A DNA stretch of 64,000 nucleotides from Rickettsiales bacterium (GTDB taxonomy: Bacteria > Pseudomonadota > Alphaproteobacteria > Rickettsiales > UBA8987): positions 1-64,000 of the forward strand of contig JAHDCD010000008.1 in NCBI GenBank assembly GCA_020630095.1. The letters run 5' to 3'. A program made the translations under genes and the position numbers. The notes under the pieces are model-generated. The model was not told the origin of the DNA. It did no database searches and worked only from the letters and a program-made list of their open reading frames with translations. Numbering within the stretch: position 1 is the first letter of the stretch; every line of letters begins with the position of its first letter. Below, one piece after another: positions 52,551-61,963 of this stretch.

Positions 52551-53187
52551 TCTTAGTTAACTCACCAATAACTTCGTTCATGAATTTTTCTTTAGTTTTA
52601 CTTGAAGCGCGGTTGGTAATAATTCTAGATGATACTTCCAGCAAGCTCTCAACTTCACGCATATTATTAGCTTTTAGCGTGCTACCCGTAGAAACAAGGT
52701 CTACAATATAATCTGCCATACCAAAGCGCGGAGCAATTTCAATTGCGCCATTTAGCTTTATACAGTTAACTTGAACTCCTTTACTTTCAAAATATCTCTT
52801 TGTAATATTGGGATATTTTGTTGCAATATCAACCGATGGTCTTTTATAAACATCGCCCTCAAATTCATTCGGACATGCAAGCGAAAGTCTACAAGTGCCA
52901 ACTTTCAAATCATGCGGAATATAGATATTATCGAAGTTAAATTCTTCAATTACATCTGATCCACAAATACCAATATCCGCCGCGCCATACTCAACAAATG
53001 TTGCTACATCAAATGAGCGTACACGAATAATTTCAATATTAGGATTATTAGTAGAAAAAGATAATGCCCTAGATTTGCCAGAAAATAAATCTGGATCAGG
53101 CTTAACGCCATTTTCAAATATAGGTTTTAATTCTTCTAATATGCGCCCCTTAGGAACTGCAATTACTATTTTATCTTTGTTGGACAT
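52543..53187 (-). CDS. hisG: ATP phosphoribosyltransferase, short form
   Basis: First step of histidine synthesis, joining ATP and PRPP. It has IAVPKGRILEELKPIFENG, ADIGICGSDVIEE, TCRLSLACP, GAIEIAPRFGMADYIVDLVSTGSTL and the VEL-type end. The 214 residues mark the short (HisGS) form, which lacks the regulatory C-terminal domain and normally needs the HisZ subunit for activity. hisZ is not in the window. It overlaps pccA by one base and hisD by 8. Confidence 0.95.
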   Translation of the reverse strand: MSNKDKIVIAVPKGRILEELKPIFENGVKPDPDLFSGKSRALSFSTNNPNIEIIRVRSFDVATFVEYGAADIGICGSDVIEEFNFDNIYIPHDLKVGTCRLSLACPNEFEGDVYKRPSVDIATKYPNITKRYFESKGVQVNCIKLNGAIEIAPRFGMADYIVDLVSTGSTLKANNMREVESLLEVSSRIITNRASSKTKEKFMNEVIGELTKNV

Positions 53188-55178
53188 TAATCCTCGAACT
53201 CGATTATATCGTCGTCAACTTGAACAGAATCATTAGCTTTAACGAATATTTTCTTAACTACGCCATCACGCTCCGCATGAAGAATATTCTCCATCTTCAT
53301 CGCTTCAAGCACTACCAGCTCTTGACCTTTAACAACATTATCGCCTACTTTAACATTATGTTTTACAATCATGCCAGCAATAGGCGCAACTAAGTTACCT
53401 AAATGCGCGGCATCATCAAAGCGTGGCATATGTTCAGAAAGTTCAGCAATACGCGGAGTACGCACACGCACATTCGCAATAGACCCTCTATGCTCTAGCA
53501 CATAACCACCCGGTACGCGGGCAATTTTACAAGATAATTTATCACCATTAATTTCACCGCGGAAAAGCTTTGAACCTAGTGACCAATTACTTTCAATATT
53601 GAAAATATGGTTCTGATATTCAATACGAAGCTCTTCATCATCACGATGTAATAAATTAACCGAATAATCATCTTCATTAATTTGTACAACTTGTCTTGTA
53701 GATATCGCTCTACCTCGGCCATCAACTTGCTGATCAGTAGTTATTGCGCGATAAATATCTTTAAAGTGAATAAACGCCGCAACGCCAACTAAGTTACGAG
53801 TAATATCTTCAGTAATTTCTGCACCTTCAAAACCATCAGAATATTCTTCAGCAATGAAGTTCGTAGAAAGGTTCGCCTTAATAAAGCGCGGGTGCGAAAG
53901 CATAGCCTCCAAGAATGAAATATTATGATTTACACCTAATATCACATAAGAACCAAGCGCATCTAATGCATTCTTAATCGCGGTATCTCTGTCCTTACCA
54001 TAAGTGATAAGTTTAGATATCATCGCATCATAGAACATCGAAACTTCACCACCTTGGTAAACGCCGGTATCAATACGTACATTCTCTGAAGCATCAGGCT
54101 CAATATAAGTTGAAATACGACCAGTAGAAGGCAAGAAACCACGCTTCGGGTCTTCCGCATAAACACGCGCTTCAATTGCATGGCCAGTTAGTTTAATATC
54201 TTTCTGTGTAAATGGTAATTTTTCACCTGCCGCAACTTTAAACATTAGCTCAACAAAGTCGTAACCAGTTACTAGCTCAGAAACAGGGTGTTCCACCTGC
54301 AAGCGAGTATTAACTTCTAGGAAATAATAGTTCTGATGCTGATCGCAAATAAACTCAACTGTACCAGCATTTTTGTACTTAACCTGCTTCGCTAACGAAA
54401 CTGATTCTTTATACATTTTTTCACGCGTTTTATCCGTTAAGAATGCCGAAGGCGCTTCCTCAATAACTTTCTGATGATGCCTTTGAATCGAACATTCACG
54501 CTCACCTAAACAAACCACGTTACCATGACCATCCGCAATTATTTGAATTTCAATATGACGCGGATTCTCAATATATTTTTCAATAAATACACGCCCATCA
54601 GAGAAACTTTTTATAGCCTCGTTAGTAGCACTTTCAAATGCTTGGCTAATCTCAGATTCCTTATGCACAATACGCATACCTTTACCACCGCCACCAGCGG
54701 CAGCTTTAAGCATAACAGGGAAGCCTACCTTTTTAGCAATTTTTGCTGCTTCCGCAGGGTCTTTAATTTCACCCTTATAACCCGGAACAGTAGTAACCTT
54801 GGCTTTCTCAGCCATTTCCTTAGCTGAAATTTTATCACCCATTGAAACTATAGCTTCAACATCTGGACCAATAAATACAATATTTTCTTTTTGTAAGCGC
54901 TTACAAAACTCTGCATTTTCAGATAAGAAGCCATAACCTGGATGCACCGCTTCAGCGCCAGTTTTACGGCACGCATCAATAATATTATCAACAACTAAAT
55001 AGCTCTGATTCGCTGGAGAAGGGCCAATATAAACCGCTTCATCTGCACGTTGCACGTGTAAAGAGTTAGAGTCTGCATCAGAGTATACAGCAACGGTTTT
55101 AATTCCCATTTTCTGCGCCGTAGCAATAACTCTACAAGCAATTTCACCGCGGTTAGCTATTAATATTTTCTTGAACAT
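53187..55178 (-). CDS. pccA: Propionyl-/acetyl-CoA carboxylase alpha subunit
   Basis: Biotin carboxylase plus biotin carrier, 663 residues. The N-terminal carboxylase domain (1-450) has IANRGEIACRVIATAQ, HPGYGFLSENAEF, KAAAGGGGKGMRIV, the MET-type ECSIQRHHQKVIEEAPS and EVNTRLQVEHPVSE. A linker/BT domain follows. The C-terminal biotinyl domain carries VLEAMKMENILHAE with the biotinylated Lys. This layout is that of propionyl- or methylcrotonyl-CoA carboxylase rather than AccC; propionyl-CoA is likeliest in this lineage. The beta subunit is not in the window. Confidence 0.93.
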   Translation of the reverse strand: MFKKILIANRGEIACRVIATAQKMGIKTVAVYSDADSNSLHVQRADEAVYIGPSPANQSYLVVDNIIDACRKTGAEAVHPGYGFLSENAEFCKRLQKENIVFIGPDVEAIVSMGDKISAKEMAEKAKVTTVPGYKGEIKDPAEAAKIAKKVGFPVMLKAAAGGGGKGMRIVHKESEISQAFESATNEAIKSFSDGRVFIEKYIENPRHIEIQIIADGHGNVVCLGERECSIQRHHQKVIEEAPSAFLTDKTREKMYKESVSLAKQVKYKNAGTVEFICDQHQNYYFLEVNTRLQVEHPVSELVTGYDFVELMFKVAAGEKLPFTQKDIKLTGHAIEARVYAEDPKRGFLPSTGRISTYIEPDASENVRIDTGVYQGGEVSMFYDAMISKLITYGKDRDTAIKNALDALGSYVILGVNHNISFLEAMLSHPRFIKANLSTNFIAEEYSDGFEGAEITEDITRNLVGVAAFIHFKDIYRAITTDQQVDGRGRAISTRQVVQINEDDYSVNLLHRDDEELRIEYQNHIFNIESNWSLGSKLFRGEINGDKLSCKIARVPGGYVLEHRGSIANVRVRTPRIAELSEHMPRFDDAAHLGNLVAPIAGMIVKHNVKVGDNVVKGQELVVLEAMKMENILHAERDGVVKKIFVKANDSVQVDDDIIEFED

Positions 55179-55260
55179 GGCATCTATTAATACGCGACCT
55201 TAAAGATAGGTCAATTAATTAAAAAAACTCCTTTAAGCAATCGCAACTTTATGTTATAAG

Positions 55261-55575
55261 ATGCTTTTTAAATTATGCAGTATGCCATCTATAGCGGAAA
55301 ATATAGCAGAAAAATTTTATTGCCTTAAAACTACTCCTGAAATGGTTCCTCCTTATGAAGAGGGTGTAGGGCTAAATTTTGATAAAATGGTTCCATCTGG
55401 AGGAAGTGAAGAAAGATTTATTCTTTATTTAAGAAGAGATGTTAAGGGAGATGAAGCTATAAAACTACTCTCAGAGCTAGGTTTTGATACAGAAACTGCT
55501 TCAAGTCCAATTTCTGAAAAAGGGGCTGTTCTAGAGTTTAATAAATCTCAAATTCCAAGTGATCATACTAAATGA
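55261..55575 (+). CDS. Hypothetical protein (possibly the first half of a split gene)
   Basis: A 104-residue frame, unrecognised, without a signal peptide. An in-frame ATG at 55282 (MPSIAENIAEKF) is an alternative start. It is mixed charged/hydrophobic and looks folded. Its end overlaps the next frame by 17 bases, and the region may be one gene interrupted by a frameshift. It is on the plus strand between two minus-strand blocks. Confidence 0.55.
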   Translation: MLFKLCSMPSIAENIAEKFYCLKTTPEMVPPYEEGVGLNFDKMVPSGGSEERFILYLRRDVKGDEAIKLLSELGFDTETASSPISEKGAVLEFNKSQIPSDHTK

Positions 55576-55930
55576 ATTAATCGATATAGTAACAGAAACT
55601 GAAGATTTACTTATAGGCGTGCCGTGGAAAATAAATAGAAATAGATCCGGAAATGGCCATTGGATAGAAAGAAGTGAGTTTGGCAATTTAGAGCCAGATC
55701 AATTATATCTAATTGGAACAATAAGAAATCATAATTTTAGAGGTGGTCCTATAGTAACCACCCATTATAATAAAGCTGTTGAAACAATACATATATCTCC
55801 AGAATATTGGACAAATAGAAGAATAAATGCTGAAGTCTTACTCAAGCAATCAGATCAGGCTAAAGAGCCAGAAAATTTAGATCTTGAAATTGATATGGAT
55901 ACTGATGATCTAGGGCAATCACCTAATTAA
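55559..55930 (+). CDS. Hypothetical protein (possibly the second half of a split gene)
   Basis: A 123-residue frame with GTG start and no clear ribosome site. It is rich in aromatic and charged residues (for example VPWKINRNRSGNGHWIERSE) and has an acidic C-terminal tail (about 100-123). I do not recognise a family. Since it begins within the preceding frame, either translational coupling or a frameshift explains the arrangement. It is convergent with the nitroreductase gene. Confidence 0.55.
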   Translation: MIILNELIDIVTETEDLLIGVPWKINRNRSGNGHWIERSEFGNLEPDQLYLIGTIRNHNFRGGPIVTTHYNKAVETIHISPEYWTNRRINAEVLLKQSDQAKEPENLDLEIDMDTDDLGQSPN

Positions 55931-55949
55931 TAACTCCCTCCCCAAGGAG

Positions 55950-56552
55950 TTAAAAACTATTTTCAACTAGCATTTCAGATTTTTCGATAAAACCGGGTTT
56001 GTCAAACGCGGGCTTTACAGCCTTACCAATAGTAATCATCATGCCGATAATATGATCGTCAGGTAAGTTAATAAGTTCGCCAACTTTATCAGGGTCAAAG
56101 CCAATCATAGGGCATGAATCATAACCCATAGCCTTAACAAAAAGCATAATAGTTTGCGCAATTAAACCAACTGAACGCAATGCTTCATCACGTTGTAATT
56201 GCTCGTTACCGCGGTAGAATTCACCCATCCAAGGTACTAGCATATCTTGTGCTTCTTTTGGTGCGTTTCTCCAGTATTTTGCAGGCTCTTTATCCCAAGC
56301 TTTAACATCTGCACAAAGTACAAATAAAAGTGATGCATCCGTAACTTGCGCTTGATCAACCGCAGCAGCGCGTATTTTAGCACGCAAACCTTTATCAGTA
56401 ACATTTACTAGTCTCCAATGCTGAATATTAAATGACGATGGCGCTTGTGCTGCAACGTCAATAATCTCATCTAACTCTGCTTGAGTAATCTCATGGTTAG
56501 CATCATAATGTTTAACTGCTCTGCGCTCTTTAATTGCTGTAATTGTATCCAT
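55950..56552 (-). CDS. Nitroreductase family protein
   Basis: FMN-dependent NAD(P)H oxidoreductase, 200 residues. The N-terminal IKERRAVKHYDANHEI carries the phosphate-contacting basic residues, APSSFNIQHWRLVNV is the FMN loop, and MGYDSCPMIGFDPDKV with a hydrophobic IIGMMITIGKA strand close the fold. The natural substrate is unknown (quinones, nitro-compounds or flavins). It is separated from recG by 68 bases on the same strand. Confidence 0.9.
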   Translation of the reverse strand: MDTITAIKERRAVKHYDANHEITQAELDEIIDVAAQAPSSFNIQHWRLVNVTDKGLRAKIRAAAVDQAQVTDASLLFVLCADVKAWDKEPAKYWRNAPKEAQDMLVPWMGEFYRGNEQLQRDEALRSVGLIAQTIMLFVKAMGYDSCPMIGFDPDKVGELINLPDDHIIGMMITIGKAVKPAFDKPGFIEKSEMLVENSF

Positions 56553-56620
56553 TTTAGTAATTTGTTTTATTATGTATTGTACTTCGATAGATGCAGAATT
56601 TCATTACATCAATTGATTAA

Positions 56621-58708
56621 TCAATCGAATAATTTTTGCATCATTTGCCATTCATCGCTTTGTAATTTATCGGGTTGCCCTTCAAGCATATATTTCGCAT
56701 AAGAAAGTGCTTCTTCTAACAAATCTTTATGTGCATGAAGCTTAGCAATTCTAAATGCTGGAACGCCCGATTGCTTCGTACCTACATAATCGCCTGCACC
56801 GCGCAAATCTAAATCTTCTTCAGCAATTCTAAAGCCATCATTAGTTTCACGAAGTACATTTAAACGCTTTTGCCCAGTTTCACTTAAATACTTACCATAC
56901 AATAGGATACACGAACAATCTTTGTCGTTACGTCCAACTCGTCCACGTAGCTGATGCAACTGCGCAAGCCCAAAACGCTCCGCATTTTCAATAATAATCG
57001 TAGTCGCTTTTTTAATATCAATGCCAACTTCAATAACGGTGGTAGCAACTAAAATATCAAAACCACCATCACGAAACTCGCGCATAATTTTATCGCGTTC
57101 TGCCTCTTTCATGCGTCCATGAACCATAGCCACGCGGTTCTTATAAACTTTCTTTAACTCCTTAAAGCGCTCCTCCGCTGGAGTAACATCTTTAAAGAAT
57201 TCATCATCAGTTTCAGCTTCATCAATAAACGGACAAATCCAAAAGGCTTTCTCACCCTTTTTAACCAGATTATCTAACCTTGCCGCAACCTCGCCAGCTT
57301 TCCCTTTAGGCAGAGCAACAGTTTTAATTTCCTTACGGCCAGCGGGCTTCTCAGTAAGCGAAGAAACGTCCATATCGCCATAAATGGTCATAGCTAGCGT
57401 ACGCGGTATTGGTGTTGCGGACATCATAAGCACGTTAACCCCTTCACCTTTTTCGCTTAAGGCTAAACGCTGATTCACACCAAACCTATGTTGCTCATCA
57501 ACAATAATTAACGCTAGATTATTAAAGATAACTCTATCTTGGAATAAAGCATGCGTGCCGATTATTAAATCAATCTCTCCAGTAGCTAACTTTCTGTAAA
57601 TTATATCCTTTTCTAAACTAGGTGTAGAGCCTGTAATAACATCAATGCCAAGCTCAATGCCTGCGGTAATACAAATCTCTTTAATCCACTTAGCATGTTG
57701 ACGTGCCAGAATTTCTGTAGGCGCCATAAGCGCACTTTGATAGCCACCTTCCGCTGCTTTAAGCATAGTTAACAGCGCCACAACAGTTTTACCCGCACCA
57801 ACATCACCTTGTAGCAAGCGGTTCATGCGTGTGTTTGAAGCAATATCATTATAAAGTTCATTTAAAATACCCTGCTGGCCATTAGTTAATGTAAAGGGCA
57901 GGGAGTTTGTAAGCATATCTATCAAGCTATCATCACCCTTTATAGCTATACCTTTTTCACGCTTGCGCTTAACTTTATGTTTTACGATTTTTAGCTGATA
58001 ATTAACAAGCTCATCAAAAGCTAAACGCTGAATATAAATAGATTCAGGCTCTAACGTTTCTAAATCTTTTGGGTTATGTAGCGCATGCAAACATTCATAA
58101 AATGTCGGATAATTTTTAGATTTTAGGAAATCCTCTGAGTGCCATTCCAAATAATCTGGTACTAAAGATATAACACTACCCTTAATATAATTCTCAATCT
58201 TCTTTGAGCTTATGCCATATATTTTGGTATAAACGGGTTCAATAGATTGTACTTTATCAAACTCATATTCAGGGCGTACTAAATCGGGGTTAATAAGCTG
58301 AGGTTTCTTATTATAAAACGATAACTTACCTGAAATAGCTCGCGTTTGCCCCTTGGGTAATAAATCCTCTAGAAACGTACCATAAACATTAAAAAATGTA
58401 ATTTTTAACGGAGTTCCATCTTGCATAACGCATGCAATATTAGATGGACGGCTTACAAACTTAGGTGGAATGTTATAACTCTTAGCCTCAGCCTTTATAG
58501 TTATATAGCGCCCTTCATCTTCCTCGGTTAAATCTTTACCTTGAGGAGTAAACGTGCGGTCAATAATTGTGCGCGGCGTAAAGAATAGGAAGTCCTTAAC
58601 TTTTAATATGCCGTAATTACCTAATAATTGTGCAAGCTTTTCGCCAATACCTTTTAATGAAGTGATGTCTTCAAACAGTTTAGCGGAATATTTAGAGTTT
58701 TCTGACAA
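56621..58708 (-). CDS. recG: ATP-dependent DNA helicase RecG
   Basis: Branch-migration helicase that rescues stalled forks, 695 residues. The wedge/OB domain occupies about 60-170; helicase motifs follow: Walker A LQGDVGAGKTVVA, APTEILARQH, GTHALFQ, DEQHRFGV, MSATPIPRTLAMT, and in the second lobe VHGRMKEAERDKIM, TTVIEVGIDI and QLRGRVGR. The start is a TTG at 58708 since no other start precedes the conserved region; it directly follows the hairpin and T run of the skp terminator, with no Shine-Dalgarno. Confidence 0.95.
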   Translation of the reverse strand: MSENSKYSAKLFEDITSLKGIGEKLAQLLGNYGILKVKDFLFFTPRTIIDRTFTPQGKDLTEEDEGRYITIKAEAKSYNIPPKFVSRPSNIACVMQDGTPLKITFFNVYGTFLEDLLPKGQTRAISGKLSFYNKKPQLINPDLVRPEYEFDKVQSIEPVYTKIYGISSKKIENYIKGSVISLVPDYLEWHSEDFLKSKNYPTFYECLHALHNPKDLETLEPESIYIQRLAFDELVNYQLKIVKHKVKRKREKGIAIKGDDSLIDMLTNSLPFTLTNGQQGILNELYNDIASNTRMNRLLQGDVGAGKTVVALLTMLKAAEGGYQSALMAPTEILARQHAKWIKEICITAGIELGIDVITGSTPSLEKDIIYRKLATGEIDLIIGTHALFQDRVIFNNLALIIVDEQHRFGVNQRLALSEKGEGVNVLMMSATPIPRTLAMTIYGDMDVSSLTEKPAGRKEIKTVALPKGKAGEVAARLDNLVKKGEKAFWICPFIDEAETDDEFFKDVTPAEERFKELKKVYKNRVAMVHGRMKEAERDKIMREFRDGGFDILVATTVIEVGIDIKKATTIIIENAERFGLAQLHQLRGRVGRNDKDCSCILLYGKYLSETGQKRLNVLRETNDGFRIAEEDLDLRGAGDYVGTKQSGVPAFRIAKLHAHKDLLEEALSYAKYMLEGQPDKLQSDEWQMMQKLFD

Positions 58709-58733
58709 AATAAAAGGGAGCTTAAGCTCCCTT
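58704..58733 (-). terminator. Intrinsic terminator between skp and recG
   Basis: On the minus strand AAGGGAGCTT pairs with AAGCTCCCTT and is followed by TTTTATTTT. The T run touches the recG TTG start codon. Confidence 0.85.
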
Positions 58734-58766
58734 GAATTTAAAACTAATTACATTCTCTGCAACAGA

Positions 58767-59288
58767 TTAATCTAAATCAACTTTAGTAAGTTTCTTATTT
58801 AAACGCTCTAACACAGCATCAGTAATATCGTTACCACCTTTATAGAATAGAACCTTATTCTTCGGTAAAACTATAGTGATCTTCTCTTTGCGAGCAATAT
58901 TACCTACAATCTCCATGGTAACTTTATCAATTTTCTTTAAAGCTTTTAGGAAAGAGCTTTCTAGTTTATCAGTTCTTTCTTTAAGATTTGTATTAATGCT
59001 CATAAGTTTTTCACGGAAAGTGGTGATTTTCTTTTTAAAAGCATCTTCAGAAAGTACAGATTTCTGCTTCTCAAGCTTCTTCTTATCTTTCTCTAGTTCT
59101 TTTTCTTTATTCTTTAGTTCAGATTTAATTTTATCCTTCCTTTTATCTAGCTGTTCACGTAGATGCTTTGCAGCCTTAGATTCTTGTACAATCTTTTCAA
59201 CATCAACAATTGCAATGTTATCAGCAGCATTAACTGCAGGAGCAGTAGCTAAAATTAAAATAGATAAAAATGTCAGTAATTTTTTCAT
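58767..59288 (-). CDS. skp: OmpH/Skp family periplasmic chaperone
   Basis: Carries unfolded outer-membrane proteins across the periplasm to BamA. It has a signal peptide (1-21, VNAAD cleavage), the NIAIVDVEKIVQES start of the mature family domain, then a long Lys/Glu coiled coil (about 40-125), and the C-terminal strand KITIVLPKNKVLFY. The 173 residues are normal. It follows bamA, as usual in proteobacteria, but is separated by repeat A8. Confidence 0.93.
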   Translation of the reverse strand: MKKLLTFLSILILATAPAVNAADNIAIVDVEKIVQESKAAKHLREQLDKRKDKIKSELKNKEKELEKDKKKLEKQKSVLSEDAFKKKITTFREKLMSINTNLKERTDKLESSFLKALKKIDKVTMEIVGNIARKEKITIVLPKNKVLFYKGGNDITDAVLERLNKKLTKVDLD

Positions 59289-59334
59289 AGTGTTTATATT
59301 TTAAGGTTTACATGAGCTTACGAATGTCAACGTT

Positions 59335-59425
59335 AAAATGTAAACAAAGCAAGCTTGGGCTTGCTTTCCATTGCGTAGCAGTGGATGCAATTTAAAAAGT
59401 ACTTTTTAAATTACAAAAAACAAGA
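59335..59425 (+). repeat. Family A element, copy A8
   Basis: It has an AAGCAAGCTTGGGCTTGCTT hairpin, then the core at 59368-59384, CCATTGC-GTA-GCAGTGG, and a palindrome of TTTAAAAAGT/ACTTTTTAAA. TATAGT-type ends are not clear. It separates bamA from skp. Confidence 0.7.
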
Positions 59426-59482
59426 TCAATTAATATTGTTAACTTTTAATACTTACAAGCTTAAATAAACCTTCTCATTAAA

Positions 59483-61798
59483 TTAGAAGCGAGTACCAAA
59501 CGAGAACTTGAAGCGCTCTTCTTGGTCATAGTCTTCAGATGTAATTGGCCATGCGTAATCTAAACGTAACGGACCAAGCGGAGACTGCCATGCTAAACCA
59601 AGACCAGCAGATGTTCTAACTGTGTCATCATTATGGAAGACACCAGTTTCATCAGGATCAACTAAATAACCTGCATCACCAAATACAGCGCCTTTAAAGC
59701 CTAACTCTTCAGCCCATTCACCAAGGGGGAATAGAACTTCTGCAGTTGCAGTACCATAAACATTACCACCTAGAGGGTCATTAGTGGCAGTATCACGAGG
59801 ACCCACACCATCACGCTTGAAACCACGTAAATCATTACCACCTAAGAAGAAGCGGTGTTGAATTCTAACATCATCTTCATCCCAACCAGTAATATGACCA
59901 GCTGTAGTAGATAGTTTTAAGATAACATCTTCGAAGTAAACAGGAGTATAATATGAAACTGTTAATTGGTTTCTTACAAACTTAGCGTCACCACCTAAAC
60001 CAGCAAAATCAATACCATAGCGTACTAACCAACCCTGATTAGGTAGGAATCTATTATCACGCGTATCGTAAATAAATGTATTTGAGATAGTTGATGTATC
60101 AGTTTTACCAGCCTGAGCTAGGATGAACGAAGATGCACCAGCATCAATGTTCGTAATTTCATCCGATCGGTAAGTATATTTAATTAAGTGAGATAAATTC
60201 TCAGATATCTTATAACCTAATCTTAATGAACCACCAGTAGAGCGGTTATCATATGAACGGTTAGATAATGAAGATGCCTTATTACGCTCAGTTCTAAATA
60301 GATCAAAACCAGCAGAAACATCATAACCTAAGAAGCGCGGTTCAGTAAATCCAAGCTCATATTGCTGATTAACTGAAGACAACCTTAAGTTAAGGTTAAG
60401 TTTTTGTCCCGTACCGAGTAAGTTGTTCTCAGATAATGAAATTTCACCAAGAGCGCCATCGGTAGATGAGAAACCTGCGCCAAACGTTAATGAACCAGTA
60501 GATTTTTCTTCTAGGCCAACGTTAAGGTCAATCTTGTCGTCATAACCAGCAACTCTCTTGGGCTGAATCCTAGCTTTAGAGAAGAATCCTAAATTATTAA
60601 CTCTACGCTCAGAAAGCTTAACTTTAGATGTATTATAAGGGTCGCCTTCAGCAACTTTAATTTCACGTCTAATAACTTCATCAAGCGTACGAACGTTACC
60701 TTCAATATTAATTCTATTTACATAAACCCTAGGCCCTTCAGATATATTATAAGCAACATTAATAATGCCGTTTTCTTTATCACGGTTTAACTTGGTATTT
60801 ATATCAGTAAATGCATAACCAATATCACCTAGTTCACCAGATATTGCGTCTGTGGTTTCTCTAACTAAATCAGCGTTATAATGAGTACCAGCTTTACTAG
60901 CAATTAAGCCAGTTAGATCGTCAACGTTAACATCTTGAATATTTGCAGAAATAGTAGACTCGCCAAAGTTATATCTCATACCTTCGTTTACAGTGAAAAC
61001 AATTTCGAACTCACTTAACTCAGGCTTATATTCTGTTGCAACATCTGTTACAGCAAAATCAGCATAACCTTCTGATAAATAAAACTTACGAAGTAATTCT
61101 TTATCGTACTCTAGTCTATCTTCATCGTAATTATCTTGCGCACCAAGTAATTTATACCAAGCGCTTTCCTCTGTTAAAATTGTACCTTTTAATTTGCTTT
61201 CATTGAAAGCTTGGTTGCCTACAAAAGATATATTTTTAATTCTTGAACGCACACCTTCATTGATCTCATAAATAAGCGCAACGCGGTTCTGCGGTTTGTT
61301 TACAATTTTAGGAGTAACTTCAGCATCAAAGCGTCCTTTAATTCTATAAAGGTCTAAAATTCTTTGAGTATCAGCTTGAACAGCGGCCTTAGTAAATGTT
61401 TTACGCGCCACAAGTGTAATTTCTTTTTCTAAATCTTCGTCAGATATTTTATCGTTACCAGAAAAAGATACATCCGAGATAACTTGGTTTTCATCAACTG
61501 TTAAAATTAATAAGCCATTATCAAATGCAACTTTAACATCTGAGAATAAGCCACTCTCATATATATTGTCTAAAATTTGATCCAGCTGATCTTTAGAAAC
61601 CCTATCGCCAACTCTAACATCTGCGTAACTGCGTACAGTTGCAATTTCTACGCGCCTGTTACCAATAACAGTAATCTCACGTACAGTTTGCGCATTTTGC
61701 TGTTTAGCAAAATTTACAACGTCAAACTGAGCTGAGGCACTAGACACGTTACCTACGATTAAACTTAAGCCAATAAAGGCGCTTGATAAGAATTTCAT
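59483..61798 (-). CDS. bamA: Outer-membrane protein assembly factor BamA
   Basis: Inserts beta-barrel proteins into the outer membrane. The ATG at 61798 (MKFLSSAF) gives a signal peptide (ASAQF cleavage) and has an AGAAGGA ribosome site; the longer frame has no basis. Five POTRA domains occupy about 30-355 (VREITVIGNRRVE, RVYVNRINIEGNVRT), and the 16-strand barrel follows, with the VRGF-like loop 6 motif as DLRGFKRDGVGPRD. It ends in Phe (FSFGTRF). 771 residues. Confidence 0.96.
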   Translation of the reverse strand: MKFLSSAFIGLSLIVGNVSSASAQFDVVNFAKQQNAQTVREITVIGNRRVEIATVRSYADVRVGDRVSKDQLDQILDNIYESGLFSDVKVAFDNGLLILTVDENQVISDVSFSGNDKISDEDLEKEITLVARKTFTKAAVQADTQRILDLYRIKGRFDAEVTPKIVNKPQNRVALIYEINEGVRSRIKNISFVGNQAFNESKLKGTILTEESAWYKLLGAQDNYDEDRLEYDKELLRKFYLSEGYADFAVTDVATEYKPELSEFEIVFTVNEGMRYNFGESTISANIQDVNVDDLTGLIASKAGTHYNADLVRETTDAISGELGDIGYAFTDINTKLNRDKENGIINVAYNISEGPRVYVNRINIEGNVRTLDEVIRREIKVAEGDPYNTSKVKLSERRVNNLGFFSKARIQPKRVAGYDDKIDLNVGLEEKSTGSLTFGAGFSSTDGALGEISLSENNLLGTGQKLNLNLRLSSVNQQYELGFTEPRFLGYDVSAGFDLFRTERNKASSLSNRSYDNRSTGGSLRLGYKISENLSHLIKYTYRSDEITNIDAGASSFILAQAGKTDTSTISNTFIYDTRDNRFLPNQGWLVRYGIDFAGLGGDAKFVRNQLTVSYYTPVYFEDVILKLSTTAGHITGWDEDDVRIQHRFFLGGNDLRGFKRDGVGPRDTATNDPLGGNVYGTATAEVLFPLGEWAEELGFKGAVFGDAGYLVDPDETGVFHNDDTVRTSAGLGLAWQSPLGPLRLDYAWPITSEDYDQEERFKFSFGTRF

Positions 61799-61807
61799 AT
61801 TCTTCCT

Positions 61808-61905
61808 TCTATAATAAAAATAATAAATTCTAATTTTATCAAAATTAGAATTTATTATCAAAAGTAGCTTGAAGCTACTTTTGCACCGCGTAGCGAGCGA
61901 GTGTA
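61808..61905 (+). repeat. Family A element, copy A5
   Basis: It contains AATTCTAATTTTATC and its inverted copy, an AAGTAGCTTGAAGCTACTT hairpin, and the core at 61884-61903, CACCGC-GTA-GCG with an extra AGCG duplication before AGTG. It lies upstream of bamA, where the bamA promoter must be. Confidence 0.75.
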
Positions 61906-61963
61906 AAGCAAATAAATTGGTTAACCTAATTAACCACTAAACCCGATATCCTTATTATCAACA

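Noticed and set aside
58876-59304. Plus-strand 142-codon Ser/Phe-rich frame
   Set aside because: It is the antisense of the Lys/Glu coiled coil of skp, which naturally gives open Phe/Leu/Ser-rich frames.
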